From Arthrobacter_H rhombi (lineage in GTDB: Bacteria; Actinomycetota; Actinomycetes; Actinomycetales; Micrococcaceae), in the NCBI RefSeq assembly GCF_039526245.1, contig NZ_BAAAIV010000020.1, positions 11,161-75,160 of the forward strand: a DNA stretch of 64,000 nt, given 5' to 3'. The number at the start of each line of letters is the position of its first letter. Position 1 is the stretch's first letter. This document shows, piece by piece, positions 16,712 through 26,283 of this stretch. Made by a program: the position numbers and the translations under genes. The notes under the pieces were generated by a model. That model saw only the letters and a list, made by a program, of their open reading frames with translations. It was not told where the DNA came from and did not search any database.

Positions 16712-18526
16712 ATGTCGTCCAGTTCCCGCTTGACACCACAGTCACGAACCAGCGCCCTGGAGGCCATGCGGGCCTCCACCGCCGAGGAACCACTAGACGT
16801 CCTGGTCATCGGCGGTGGTGTCACCGGCGCCGGAACGGCCCTTGATTCCGTGACCAGGGGGCTGACCACCGCCATCGTCGAAGCCCAGGATTGGGCGTCG
16901 GGAACCTCCAGTCGTTCCAGCAAGCTGGTCCACGGTGGGTTGCGCTACCTGCAGATGCTCGACTTCCATCTGGTCCATGAGGCCCTCACCGAACGCGATC
17001 AGCTGATCTCGAAGCTCGCACCGCACCTGGTGCGACCGGTTTCCTTCCTCTACCCGCTTGAGCACCACGTCTGGGAACGCGCCTATGTCGGGGCCGGGAT
17101 CGCCCTCTACGACATCCTGGCCAGCATCACGCCCGGGAAGCGTCCGCTGCCGTTGCACCAGCATCTGACCCGCAAGGGGATGAACAAGCTGTTTCCGGAT
17201 CTGCGTCACGACGCGGCAGTCGGCGCGCTCCGATACTGGGACGCATCGGTGGACGATGCCCGCCTGGTATCCACCCTCGTCCGCACGGCAGCTTCCCACG
17301 GCGCCCAGGCGGCGAGCCGGACCCAGGTCGTTGACCTCACCCGCAACGACACCGGACGGATCGCCGGTGCGCTGCTGCGCGACCTGGAAACCGGCGATGA
17401 ACTGCGCGTCCACGCCAGGAACGTCGTCAATGCCACCGGTGTGTGGACGGAGGAGACGGAGGCACTCGCCGGCGGCACCGGGGGGCTGCGGGTGCAGGCG
17501 TCGAAGGGCGTGCACATCGTCGTGCCGCGCGAACGCATCAGGGGCGAGGCCGGCCTGATCCTCCAAACCGAGAAGAGTGTCCTCTTCGTCATCCCGTGGT
17601 CGCGCTACTGGGTCATCGGCACCACGGACACCCCGTGGAAACAGGAGCTCCAGCACCCGGTCGCCACGTCCGCCGACATCGACTACGTCCTGGAGCACGC
17701 CAACGCGGTGTTGGCCCAGCCGCTGACCCGCGAGGACATCATCGGCACGTGGGCGGGTTTGCGCCCGCTGTTGCAACCAGGCACCAAGGAGGGGACGAAT
17801 TCGGCAAAGGTCTCCCGCGAACACACCACTGCTTCTCCGTCACCGGGGCTGACCGTCATCGCCGGCGGCAAGCTGACCACGTATCGCATCATGGCCGAGG
17901 ACGCAGTCGACTTTGCGCTCGGCTCCGCGGCACAGGACAACCCGTCGGTGACCAGCAACGTCCCCCTCGTGGGAGCGGCCAACCTCGAGGTCGAACGCAA
18001 CTGGAGCCGAACCTATGCAAAAACCCATGGCTGGTCGAACTTCATGGTTGACCACCTGCTCCACCGGTACGGTTCCCTGATCACCGACATCGTGGAGCTT
18101 TGTGCCGAGGACGCGTCATTGGCTAGTCCGCTCGAGCATGCGCACGCCTATCTTCGGGCAGAAATCGTGTACGCATGCAGCCACGAGGGAGCGCTGCATG
18201 TGGAAGACGTCCTGCTCCACCGCACCCGGTTGAACTACGAGGTTGCCGATCGGGGGCTGGCGGCCCTGGAAGAAATTTCCACGCTCATGGCCGGAGTGCT
18301 GGGCTGGGATGAGGCCACCCGCCAGCGCGAGATGGAGGCCTACAGGGATCGCGCCCTCGCAGAAGAGGCCGCCGAGAACGAGACCAACGACGAGGCCGCC
18401 GAAGCAGTGCGATTGAGCGCCGCTGACGTCGCGCCGCTGGTCAAGCTCGAGGCGCGGCCCGGCGGGGGGCTCAAACCGGGATCCCCCGCTGATTCCGCTG
18501 GCGCTGCCGGTCCCGTCGGCACGTAG
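16712..18526 (+). CDS. glpD: Aerobic glycerol-3-phosphate dehydrogenase
   Basis: This 604-residue flavoprotein oxidises glycerol-3-phosphate to dihydroxyacetone phosphate at the inner membrane face and passes electrons to quinone. The N-terminal FAD motif VIGGGVTGAGTALDSVTRG, SSRSSKLVHGGLRYL, and GTTDTPW are diagnostic, and ITAGGKLTTYR-like VIAGGKLTTYR marks the C-terminal part. The last about 60 residues are acidic and Ala-rich, an extension beyond the usual family. GGGGG lies upstream of the ATG. It is followed by glpK. Confidence 0.95.
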   Translation: MSSSSRLTPQSRTSALEAMRASTAEEPLDVLVIGGGVTGAGTALDSVTRGLTTAIVEAQDWASGTSSRSSKLVHGGLRYLQMLDFHLVHEALTERDQLISKLAPHLVRPVSFLYPLEHHVWERAYVGAGIALYDILASITPGKRPLPLHQHLTRKGMNKLFPDLRHDAAVGALRYWDASVDDARLVSTLVRTAASHGAQAASRTQVVDLTRNDTGRIAGALLRDLETGDELRVHARNVVNATGVWTEETEALAGGTGGLRVQASKGVHIVVPRERIRGEAGLILQTEKSVLFVIPWSRYWVIGTTDTPWKQELQHPVATSADIDYVLEHANAVLAQPLTREDIIGTWAGLRPLLQPGTKEGTNSAKVSREHTTASPSPGLTVIAGGKLTTYRIMAEDAVDFALGSAAQDNPSVTSNVPLVGAANLEVERNWSRTYAKTHGWSNFMVDHLLHRYGSLITDIVELCAEDASLASPLEHAHAYLRAEIVYACSHEGALHVEDVLLHRTRLNYEVADRGLAALEEISTLMAGVLGWDEATRQREMEAYRDRALAEEAAENETNDEAAEAVRLSAADVAPLVKLEARPGGGLKPGSPADSAGAAGPVGT

Positions 18527-18743
18527 CTGTCGCCCGGGTACGCACAGGAGGTACAACACACCACGAAAACGACGGGGAAAGGACAAGGATGGACGTCACG
18601 CATCGTCCTCGTCCCGGAGGTCCTTTGCCCAGGGACAGTGGTCCTGCTCGCCCCGCTCGCCGCAGGGTTCAGCCGCACCACCGGCGCCGGCCCCAATTCT
18701 CGCCGGCACCGACCATTGCTAGCCACCACCGATAGGAAATGAC

Positions 18744-20261
18744 ATGAGCACCCAGTACGTCCTAGCGATCGACCAGGGCACCACCAGTTCCCGGGCGATA
18801 GTCTTCACCCACGAAGGAACCATCCACTCTGTTGGCCAGCTGGAACATGACCAGATCTTCCCGCGTGCCGGCTGGGTCGAGCACAACCCCGAACAAATCT
18901 GGAGCAACGTCCGCGAGGCAGTCGGCCAGGCCCTGGCACGCGGGAACATCTCCCACCAGGATCTGGCGGCCGTCGGCATCACCAACCAACGCGAGACCAC
19001 GGTGGTCTGGGACAAGAACACCGGGAAGTCCGTCTACAACGCGATCGTCTGGCAGGATACGCGCACCCAGAAGATCGTCGAGGAGCTCGGCGGCGAGGAA
19101 GGCGCAGAGAAGTACAAGGACCGTGTGGGGCTTCCGCTAGCCACCTATTTCTCCGGCCCGAAGATCAAGTGGATCCTCGACAACGTGGAGGGCGCCCGCG
19201 AAGCGGCCGAACGCGGTGATCTGCTGTTCGGCAACACCGACACCTGGGTGCTGTGGAACATGACCGGAGGCACCGATGGCGGGGTACACATCACCGATGT
19301 CACCAACGCGTCGCGCACGATGCTCATGAACATCGAATCACTGACCTGGAACGAGGACATCGCCGCCGATATGGGGGTACCGCTCTCGATGCTGCCCGAG
19401 ATACGTTCCTCCTCCGAGGTCTACGGCCAGGGGCGCCAGCGCGGCATGGTCCCCGGCGTGCCAATCGCCGGGATCCTGGGTGACCAGCAGGCAGCCACGT
19501 TTGGACAGGCCTGTTTCACGAAGGGCGCCGCGAAGAACACCTACGGAACCGGCAACTTCATGCTCCTGAATACCGGCACCGAGCCGGTGGCGAGCAAGAA
19601 CGGGCTGCTGACCACCGTTTGCTACAAGATCGGAGACGCCCCGCAGGTCTACGCCCTCGAGGGCTCGATCGCGGTCACCGGCTCCTTGGTGCAATGGCTG
19701 CGGGACAATCTGGGGCTGTTCGAGGAGTCCGCAGACATCGAGTACTACGCCAAGAAGGTGGAGAACAACGGCGGCGCCTACTTTGTCCCGGCCTTCTCCG
19801 GCCTGTTCGCCCCGCACTGGCGTGCCGACGCCCGCGGAGCGCTCGTGGGCCTGACCCGCTTCGTGAACAAGAACCACATCGCCCGCGCGGCGTTGGAGGC
19901 CACCGCATTCCAGACCCGCGAAGTCCTCGACGCGATGAACGCCGATTCCGGTGTCGACCTGACCGAGCTACGGGTCGACGGCGGCATGGTCGCCAACGAA
20001 CTGCTCATGCAGTTCCAGGCCGATATCCTCGACGTCGATGTCGTGCGTCCAGAGGTCGCCGAAACCACGGCGCTGGGGGCTGCCTACGCTGCGGGGATCG
20101 CGGTCGGCTTCTGGGACGGCGAGGACGACGTGGTGGCCAACTGGCGTGAAGGCAAGCGCTGGAGCCCGGCCATGGACTCCACCGAACGCGACCGGCAGTA
20201 CCGGCTCTGGAACAAGGCAGTGACCAAGACGCTGGACTGGGTCGACGACGACGTCGTCTAG
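18744..20261 (+). CDS. glpK: Glycerol kinase
   Basis: This 505-residue FGGY kinase phosphorylates glycerol with ATP in the cytoplasm, feeding GlpD. It matches the family end to end: LAIDQGTTSSRAIVF phosphate-binding start, GWVEHNP, TNQRETTVVWD, YGTGNFMLLNTG, and RVDGGMVANELLMQ in the ATPase fold. Length is normal. It lies 217 bp after glpD; that gap holds a possible ribosome binding site (AGGAGG) but no convincing gene. With glpF and glpD it completes the glycerol pathway. Confidence 0.96.
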   Translation: MSTQYVLAIDQGTTSSRAIVFTHEGTIHSVGQLEHDQIFPRAGWVEHNPEQIWSNVREAVGQALARGNISHQDLAAVGITNQRETTVVWDKNTGKSVYNAIVWQDTRTQKIVEELGGEEGAEKYKDRVGLPLATYFSGPKIKWILDNVEGAREAAERGDLLFGNTDTWVLWNMTGGTDGGVHITDVTNASRTMLMNIESLTWNEDIAADMGVPLSMLPEIRSSSEVYGQGRQRGMVPGVPIAGILGDQQAATFGQACFTKGAAKNTYGTGNFMLLNTGTEPVASKNGLLTTVCYKIGDAPQVYALEGSIAVTGSLVQWLRDNLGLFEESADIEYYAKKVENNGGAYFVPAFSGLFAPHWRADARGALVGLTRFVNKNHIARAALEATAFQTREVLDAMNADSGVDLTELRVDGGMVANELLMQFQADILDVDVVRPEVAETTALGAAYAAGIAVGFWDGEDDVVANWREGKRWSPAMDSTERDRQYRLWNKAVTKTLDWVDDDVV

Positions 20262-20381
20262 GTCCCGACCGGCCAGGCCACCGGAAACCCACCCCACCCG
20301 AAAGGAGGCGATTGTCCGTTTGCAGGCTCCATCACACGCTGGGGACCCACTGGAACACCATTTTGGAAGGATCGAACACCC

Positions 20382-21602
20382 ATGTCTGAAAACAGGGCCG
20401 TCGCCTATCAGGGCGCCGGCAAGGTCGAAGTCATCGACACCGCGTACCCGACTTTCGAGCTCAAGGACGGTCCCGGGGTCAACCCCGCGAACGTCGGACG
20501 CAAGGTCCCTCACGGGGTCATCCTGCGCACCGTCGCGACAAACATCTGTGGTTCCGACCAGCACATGGTGCGCGGGCGGACGACGGCGCCCACCGGGCTG
20601 GTCCTCGGGCACGAGATCACCGGGGAGGTGGTCGAGGTCGGTCCCGACGTTGAATTCATCAAGGTCGGGGACATCTGCTCGGTCCCCTTCAACATCTCCT
20701 GCGGGCGTTGCCGCAACTGCAAGGAACGCAAGACCGGCATCTGCCTGAACGTGAACCCCGACCGCCCCGGCAGTGCCTACGGCTATGTCGACATGGGCGG
20801 TTGGGTCGGCGGTCAGGCCGAGTTCGTCCTGGTTCCCTACGCCGACTGGAACCTGCTGAAATTCCCCGACCGGGATCAGGCCCTGGAGAAGATCATGGAC
20901 CTGACCATGCTCTCGGACATCCTGCCGACGGGGTACCACGGTGCCGTCAGCGCGGGGGTCGGTGTCGGCTCCACCGTCTACGTCGCCGGCGCAGGACCGG
21001 TGGGTCTGGCAGCTGCCGCCAGCGCACGCCTGCTGGGGGCCGCCGTCGTCATCGTCGCCGACATGAACGATGAGCGGCTGGCCCAGGCCCGCTCGTTCGG
21101 CTGCGAAACCGTCAACGTCGGCGACGGCGATCCCGGTGACCAGATCGAACAGCTCCTCGGCGTTCCCGAGGTCGATTGCGGCATCGATGCCGTCGGCTTC
21201 GAGGCACGCGGGCACGGGGGAGGCAAGCAAGCGCAGGAGGCACCGGCCACTGTGTTGAATTCGCTGATGGACCTCACCGCGGCCGGCGGGTCGATGGGCA
21301 TCCCCGGGCTGTATGTCACCGGTGATCCGGGCGCCGCAGACGAGGCGGCGCAACGGGGCGCGTTGTCACTCTCGTTGGGCACCGGGTGGGCGAAGTCGTT
21401 GTCCTTCACCACGGGCCAATGCCCGGTGATGAAATACAACCGGGGACTGATGATGGCGATCCTGCACGATCGGATCCATATCGCCGATGCGGTGAACGCA
21501 CAGGCCATCGGACTCGAGGACGCCCCGCGCGGCTACGCGGAGTTCGACGCAGGGGCAGCAACGAAATACGTGCTGAACCCCAACGGCTACCTGAAGAACT
21601 AA
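20382..21602 (+). CDS. fdhA: Formaldehyde dehydrogenase, glutathione-independent (zinc MDR)
   Basis: This 406-residue medium-chain dehydrogenase resembles Pseudomonas glutathione-independent formaldehyde dehydrogenase, which oxidises formaldehyde to formate with NAD+. Zinc ligands are visible in NICGSDQHMVRG and GHEITGEV; structural zinc cysteines are in ISCGRCRNCKERKTGIC; VYVAGAGPVGLAAAASA is the Rossmann motif; CGIDAVGFEARGHG is a long insertion typical of this subgroup. AAGGATC precedes the ATG. It follows glpK by 120 bp and may be co-transcribed. Confidence 0.88.
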   Translation: MSENRAVAYQGAGKVEVIDTAYPTFELKDGPGVNPANVGRKVPHGVILRTVATNICGSDQHMVRGRTTAPTGLVLGHEITGEVVEVGPDVEFIKVGDICSVPFNISCGRCRNCKERKTGICLNVNPDRPGSAYGYVDMGGWVGGQAEFVLVPYADWNLLKFPDRDQALEKIMDLTMLSDILPTGYHGAVSAGVGVGSTVYVAGAGPVGLAAAASARLLGAAVVIVADMNDERLAQARSFGCETVNVGDGDPGDQIEQLLGVPEVDCGIDAVGFEARGHGGGKQAQEAPATVLNSLMDLTAAGGSMGIPGLYVTGDPGAADEAAQRGALSLSLGTGWAKSLSFTTGQCPVMKYNRGLMMAILHDRIHIADAVNAQAIGLEDAPRGYAEFDAGAATKYVLNPNGYLKN

Positions 21603-21788
21603 CTGGATGGTCCCGGTGGGCGCCGACCCCTGACCCCATCCTTCCTGCACGTCAGTCGCTCGAAGGGTTGGTTCGGGGGCCGGGCTCCATCGCCGTGGCA
21701 GCAGATGCCCCTCCAGCTGTTCCGTCGGCATTGGCTCGCCGATCAGCAGCCGCTTGAACTTCCGGCTTCGGAGTCCGGTTCCGGCCGT

Positions 21789-22049
21789 TCAGGCCCTCCC
21801 CGTGGCCAACTCGATGGCGTGGGCCCGGTCGCGGGCATCGAGCTTGGCGAAGATGTCGTTCACATAGGACTTCACGGTGCTCGGCGACAGGAACAAGTCG
21901 GCGGCAATCTGCGCATTGACGCGCCCGGAGACGATGAGATCCAGGACCTCGGCCTCGCGCGGGGTCAGCTGGGGGAAGCGCTCCCGCACGGTCGGCGGGG
22001 CCGCGAAACTGCCGACGATCCTCTCGCCGATGCCGCGCGCAAACGTCAT
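21789..22049 (-). CDS. Orphan LuxR-type HTH, remnant of a NarL-family response regulator
   Basis: This 86-residue product consists almost wholly of the C-terminal DNA-binding domain of a NarL/FixJ response regulator: FPQLTPREAEVLDLIVSGRVNAQIAADLF and STVKSYVNDIFAKL. The first residues, TFARGIGERIV, match the linker that normally follows a receiver domain, but no receiver is encoded upstream. The ATG at 22049 has GGGGGAC before it; an in-frame start at 22106 would add unlike sequence. It is probably a deletion remnant, though a standalone HTH regulator is possible. Confidence 0.65.
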   Translation of the reverse strand: MTFARGIGERIVGSFAAPPTVRERFPQLTPREAEVLDLIVSGRVNAQIAADLFLSPSTVKSYVNDIFAKLDARDRAHAIELATGRA

Positions 22050-22100
22050 CTGTCCCCCGGCGGCCGAGCCTTGATTCTTCCGGGCGCCCTGCCGCGCCGG

Positions 22101-22118
22101 CACCACCCCAGGGTGGTG
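22101..22118. terminator. Hairpin downstream of the CAAX-protease gene
   Basis: CACCACCC (22101-22108) and GGGTGGTG (22111-22118) are perfectly complementary, so a stem with a small loop can form just beyond the end of the leftward CAAX-protease gene. It has no clear U-tract on that strand. Confidence 0.4.
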
Positions 22119-22159
22119 GCCCGGGTGGTGTTTTCCTGCCGTGTCTGGATCGCCCGCTG

Positions 22160-23068
22160 CTACCGCAGGTGGGTCGGGACCGGTGAACCCACACCGCGGA
22201 TTCCCGAGTCATTCTCCCGGCCGGGCCTCGATCGGTTGCCGCCGAAGAACAACTGCCGGTGGGTCGAGACCACGATTCCGGCCACGATCAGCAGGAGGAT
22301 CGTTTGGATGATCTTGGTGTCGGGATCCGTCATGAAGACCTCGTTGGCGAGATTCGCCGTGACATGGAACAGGACGGCGATGAGGATGCTGCGTCCCGTG
22401 CTGAAGTAGAGCCAGTTCATCAGGATCACGAACGCCACCATGGACAGCGGGAAGTTCAGCACGTGAACCCACCCCATCTCGACGACCTCGTGGTGGTAGT
22501 AGCCCTTGATGAAACCCAACGGCAGGTGCCATAAGGCCCAGAAGACCGTGAACACCAGGGATGCGGTGAAGACCGACATCCTGCGCAGCAGCGCATCCGT
22601 GCCGTAACTGTGCCAGGCAAGTTCCTCGAAGACGGCAGCACCGATCAGCGTGAACCACACCGGCAGCAATCCGGCGGAGAAGGTGAAGCCACTACGGAGT
22701 TGGAATTGCTCGGGCCCATAACCAAACGCCAGCGAGATGGCTTGGGCGGCCAGGACGCTGGCTACCAACAGGAGCAGTGCCATCGTGAGGTGGAACCAGC
22801 CGATGCGGCGCGGCAGCAGCCGGCCGAGCATGTCCGCCCGGAGGTCGGGCCGACGGCGGACCAGCAGGACGACGACGAAGATCGGCGCCACCAGACCGCA
22901 GACCCCCAGCGCAGCAGTCCAGACCTGCACTGCTGCGCTCTGGTCGTCCAGCTGGCTGAGGTAGGCGGCCAGGAACCAGAACAGCCACGGGATGACCGTC
23001 GCGAGGGTGTAGAAGACAACGGGCCGATCGTACGTGGACGCGGCCGGGTGGTCGACGGTGCTGCTCAT
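22160..23068 (-). CDS. CPBP-family intramembrane (CAAX-type) metalloprotease
   Basis: This 302-residue membrane protein has about eight hydrophobic segments and the three CPBP/Abi motifs: the glutamate pair in AVFEELAWHSYG, the FWALWHLPLG histidine motif, and LFHVTANLANE. In the usual EExxxR motif the Arg position is altered here. These proteins are intramembrane proteases, implicated in bacteriocin immunity or protein processing in other bacteria. No peptide substrate gene is seen nearby. Role unknown. Confidence 0.82.
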   Translation of the reverse strand: MSSTVDHPAASTYDRPVVFYTLATVIPWLFWFLAAYLSQLDDQSAAVQVWTAALGVCGLVAPIFVVVLLVRRRPDLRADMLGRLLPRRIGWFHLTMALLLLVASVLAAQAISLAFGYGPEQFQLRSGFTFSAGLLPVWFTLIGAAVFEELAWHSYGTDALLRRMSVFTASLVFTVFWALWHLPLGFIKGYYHHEVVEMGWVHVLNFPLSMVAFVILMNWLYFSTGRSILIAVLFHVTANLANEVFMTDPDTKIIQTILLLIVAGIVVSTHRQLFFGGNRSRPGRENDSGIRGVGSPVPTHLR

Positions 23069-23180
23069 CAGGAGCTCCTAGGGTGGCGTGGAACCAGCCT
23101 AGGCACGGGGCCAGCGGGCGATATCGGTGAAGACCCTTGCCCGCCCCTGGAGAAACAGGCCGCCTCAGCGACCAGCGGGA

Positions 23181-24191
23181 CTACTTCCCCTGGGTGATGA
23201 GGCCTTCCTTGAGCATCCAGTCGTAGGCCACGTCGGCGGGCTCCTCGCCCTTGACGTCGACCCTCAGATTGAGTTCGCGCATCACGTCATCGGTCAGCAG
23301 CGGGGAAATCTGCTGGAAGACCTGCTGGAGCTGTGGGTACTCCTTGAGCGTTTCGGTGTTGAAGACCGGTGCGCCGTTGTAGGCCGGGAAGAACTTGCGG
23401 TCATCCTTGAGCACCACCAGGTCCAGGGCCTTGATCCGGCCATCGGTGGTGAAGACCTCGCCGAAGTTGCAGTCGCCCTGGTCGGTGGCCGAATACACGG
23501 CGCCGGTGTCGTAGGTGCCGATGTTGGAGTCGGGTACCCCGTTCGCGGCACCGCGCTTCAGCCCGTAGGCCTTGAGCATGGGGTTGAAGCCATCGGACCG
23601 GGAGTTGAATTCGGACTCCACGCAGAAGGTGCGTTGTTTGACCGGCAGGTCCGCAATCTGGGAGAGCTTGGAGATCCCACCGAGCTTCTTGACCGCATCG
23701 CGGCGTACGGCGAAGGCATACGTATTGTTCAACGGGGCCGGCTTGCCCCAGGTGAGTCCGTTCTCCAGGTCCTCATCGTGGACCGCCTGCCACTGTTTCT
23801 GCTTCTCGGGGATGCCCTTGGCGTGGCCCATGAAGGTGATCCACGCGGTCCCGGTGTACTCCCAGGTGAAGTCCGCCTGATCCGAAAGCATGAGCTCGCG
23901 CACCGGCTGGCTGCCCGGCACGTTGGTCAGGTCGGTGACTTTGAAACCGGCCGCCTGGGCGGCGATCACGCCGATCTTGCCGAGCACCAGTTGCTCGGTG
24001 AAGTTCTTCGAGGTCACGGTCAGCTTCGCGTCGCCGGGGAGACCCTCGATGTGCTTGATCTTCCCCGGTGCCGCGTTGGGGACGTAGGAGGCGGCGGGTT
24101 GCAGTCCGCACCCGGCCAGCATCCCGGCGGCGGCGAGGGCAGCCGCGGTGGCGAGGAGCCGCCGTCGTACTGTCTTGGTCGGTGCAGCCAT
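23181..24191 (-). CDS. Osmoprotectant (glycine betaine/choline-type) ABC substrate-binding lipoprotein
   Basis: This 336-residue protein has a signal peptide with lipobox LAGC and an OpuAC-type solute-binding domain: LTVTSKNFTEQLVLGKI near the start, DFTWEYTGTAW, and CNFGEVFTTDGRI, with aromatic residues as in quaternary-amine binding pockets. It should capture betaine- or choline-like osmolytes outside the membrane and deliver them to the two permeases encoded upstream. It is the last gene of a four-gene operon, 2 bp after the permease. Confidence 0.9.
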   Translation of the reverse strand: MAAPTKTVRRRLLATAAALAAAGMLAGCGLQPAASYVPNAAPGKIKHIEGLPGDAKLTVTSKNFTEQLVLGKIGVIAAQAAGFKVTDLTNVPGSQPVRELMLSDQADFTWEYTGTAWITFMGHAKGIPEKQKQWQAVHDEDLENGLTWGKPAPLNNTYAFAVRRDAVKKLGGISKLSQIADLPVKQRTFCVESEFNSRSDGFNPMLKAYGLKRGAANGVPDSNIGTYDTGAVYSATDQGDCNFGEVFTTDGRIKALDLVVLKDDRKFFPAYNGAPVFNTETLKEYPQLQQVFQQISPLLTDDVMRELNLRVDVKGEEPADVAYDWMLKEGLITQGK

Positions 24192-24193
24192 GT

Positions 24194-24991
24194 CTAGAGT
24201 CCCTTCGGGCGGGCGATGTGCTCGACGAGTCGGCCGAGCCAGTCGACGATCAGGGCCAGCAGCGCGACCAGCAGGGAACCGGCGACCAGCACGGTGGTCA
24301 GATTGAGGTTCACGCCGGTGGTGATAAGGATGCCCAGGCCGCCGCCGTTGATGAAGGTGGCCAGCGTGGCGGTGCCCACCAGCAGGACCAGCGCGGTGCG
24401 GATGCCGGCGAGCATGACCGGTACGGCCAGCGGGAGTTCGACCTTCCAGAGCACGGCGCCGGAACTCATGCCCATGCCGCGACCGGCCTCGATGAGGCGT
24501 TCGTCGACCTGGCGCAGGCCGACCATGGTGTTACGCAGCACCGGCAGGATGCCGTACGCGACCAGGGCGATGATGGCCGCCCAGAAACCGAAGCCGACCC
24601 AGAAGGCCAGCAGCACGACCAGGCCGATCGCCGGGGCAGCCTGGCCGAAGTTGGCCACCGCCACGATGGGGCCGCTGGCCTTGCGCATGGGTCCCCGGGT
24701 GAGCACGATGCCCAACGGGATGGCGATGACCAGCACGATCACCGTGGCGAGCACGGTGAGTTGGAGGTGTTCGAGCGTGTAGCCCCACAGGGCGTCGGGT
24801 GCCAGGGTTGCCCGTTCGGTCTCGGACAGGTCGGCCGTGGCGAGCCAGGCGATGACGGCCCCCAGGACGATGAGGATGCCGACCAGCTGCCAGACGAGGG
24901 GCATGACGGAGGGGCCGGATGGACGGTGGGCCGGCTTCAGGGTTTCCCCGGGATCCGGTACCCCCTGGTTGCTGGTGTCGGGGGTGCTCAT
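24194..24991 (-). CDS. Osmoprotectant ABC transporter permease
   Basis: This 265-residue inner-membrane permease has about six hydrophobic segments and the EAA-loop region LIEAGRGMGMSSGAVLWKVELPLA, the coupling site for the ATPase. FINGGGLGILITTGVNL is typical of ProW/OpuCB/OpuCD permeases. Its start overlaps the ATPase stop by 4 bp. Together with the permease at 26276 it probably forms a heterodimeric pore for quaternary amines. Confidence 0.9.
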   Translation of the reverse strand: MSTPDTSNQGVPDPGETLKPAHRPSGPSVMPLVWQLVGILIVLGAVIAWLATADLSETERATLAPDALWGYTLEHLQLTVLATVIVLVIAIPLGIVLTRGPMRKASGPIVAVANFGQAAPAIGLVVLLAFWVGFGFWAAIIALVAYGILPVLRNTMVGLRQVDERLIEAGRGMGMSSGAVLWKVELPLAVPVMLAGIRTALVLLVGTATLATFINGGGLGILITTGVNLNLTTVLVAGSLLVALLALIVDWLGRLVEHIARPKGL

Positions 24992-26283
24992 GGCCGGGCG
25001 TCCTCGTCCGTGGCGCCGGCTGGCGCGCCATCCGCCGGATCGGCCGCGAGGGCGGCGGCCGCCGCAGTGGTGGGGATGGCGCCGCTGTTCAGGCCCACCG
25101 GCGAATCCGAGTCCCCCTTGGCCGCTTGCTGCGCGGCCCGGATGGACTCCATGACGGTGTCGACCGTGACCAGCCCCAGGAAGGCGTCGCGCCGCCCGGT
25201 GACGAGGGCGGCGCTGACACTGTTGACGAGCATGACGTCGAGGGCATCATTGAGCGTGGAGCGATCCGAGACCACCGCGAGGTTCGGATCCACCTGATCG
25301 GTCATGACCTGCAGACGGCTGACCTGCCGGCGGTTCAGCCACTGCACGGGCCGCTTGCGGCGATCCAGTACCACCACGTTGTTTTTGCCGGCACCTTCGA
25401 GGCGGGAGAGCACATCGGAGGCGAGATCCCCGGCACCTGCGGTGAGGGCCTCCTCGAGATTGACGTCGTGGACGCGGTTCAGCGTCAGCTGCTTCAGGCC
25501 GGCACCGGAACCGATGAAGTTCTCGACGAACTCGTTGGCCGGGTTGGCCAGGATGCGTTCCGGGGAATCGTATTGGACCAGCTGGGCGCCTTCGTTGAAC
25601 ACGGCGATCCAGTCGCCCAGCTTCACAGCCTCGTCGAAGTCGTGGGTGACGCAGACAATCGTCTTCTGCAGTTCATGCTGGATGTTGATCAGCTCATCCT
25701 GCAGACGCTGGCGGGTGATGGGGTCCACGGCACCGAAGGGCTCGTCCATCAGCAGGATGGGAGGGTCGGCGGCGAGGGCGCGGGCGACGCCGACGCGCTG
25801 CTGCTGACCGCCGGAGAGTTCCTTCGGGTAGCGGTCCTTGTAGGTGGCCGAATCCAGCGAGACGAGTTCGAGCAACTCGTCGATGCGGGAGGCGATGCGT
25901 TCCTTGTCCCAGCCGAGCATCTTCGGGACCAGGCCGATGTTCGCCGCCACGGTCATATGGGGGAAGAGCCCGCCGGCCTGGATGACGTACCCGATCTGCC
26001 GGCGCAACTTGTCGCCGTCCATCTTGGTGACGTCCTCGCCGTTGATGACGATCCCGCCCTCGGTGGGCTCGATGAGCCGGTTGATCATCTTCAGCGTCGT
26101 CGTCTTGCCGCAGCCCGAGGGGCCCACGAACATGACGATGGAGCCGGCCGGGATTTCCAGGGTCAGACCCCCCACGGCTGGCTGGGCCTGGCCCGGGTAG
26201 CGCTTGGTCACCTCCTGCAAGAGGATGGAGGCGCCGGTGACGCCTTCCGGGCTGTTCTGGGTGGATGTTTGCAGATCAGACAC
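24988..26283 (-). CDS. Osmoprotectant ABC transporter ATP-binding protein with CBS domains
   Basis: This 431-residue ATPase has Walker A GPSGCGKTTTLK, Q-loop region, signature LSGGQQQRVGVARALA, Walker B ILLMDEPFGAVD, and the H-loop VTHDFDEA. After the NBD come tandem CBS domains (about residues 250-390), which in OpuA/OpuC-type transporters sense ionic strength or nucleotides and gate transport. The GTG at 26283 is chosen: it has GAGG upstream and overlaps the preceding permease by only 8 bp. Confidence 0.9.
   Translation of the reverse strand: MSDLQTSTQNSPEGVTGASILLQEVTKRYPGQAQPAVGGLTLEIPAGSIVMFVGPSGCGKTTTLKMINRLIEPTEGGIVINGEDVTKMDGDKLRRQIGYVIQAGGLFPHMTVAANIGLVPKMLGWDKERIASRIDELLELVSLDSATYKDRYPKELSGGQQQRVGVARALAADPPILLMDEPFGAVDPITRQRLQDELINIQHELQKTIVCVTHDFDEAVKLGDWIAVFNEGAQLVQYDSPERILANPANEFVENFIGSGAGLKQLTLNRVHDVNLEEALTAGAGDLASDVLSRLEGAGKNNVVVLDRRKRPVQWLNRRQVSRLQVMTDQVDPNLAVVSDRSTLNDALDVMLVNSVSAALVTGRRDAFLGLVTVDTVMESIRAAQQAAKGDSDSPVGLNSGAIPTTAAAAALAADPADGAPAGATDEDARP

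Noticed and set aside
18590..18735. Possible 48-codon ORF between glpD and glpK
   Set aside because: It is Arg/Pro-rich with no recognisable feature, and its codon pattern looks like non-coding GC-rich DNA.
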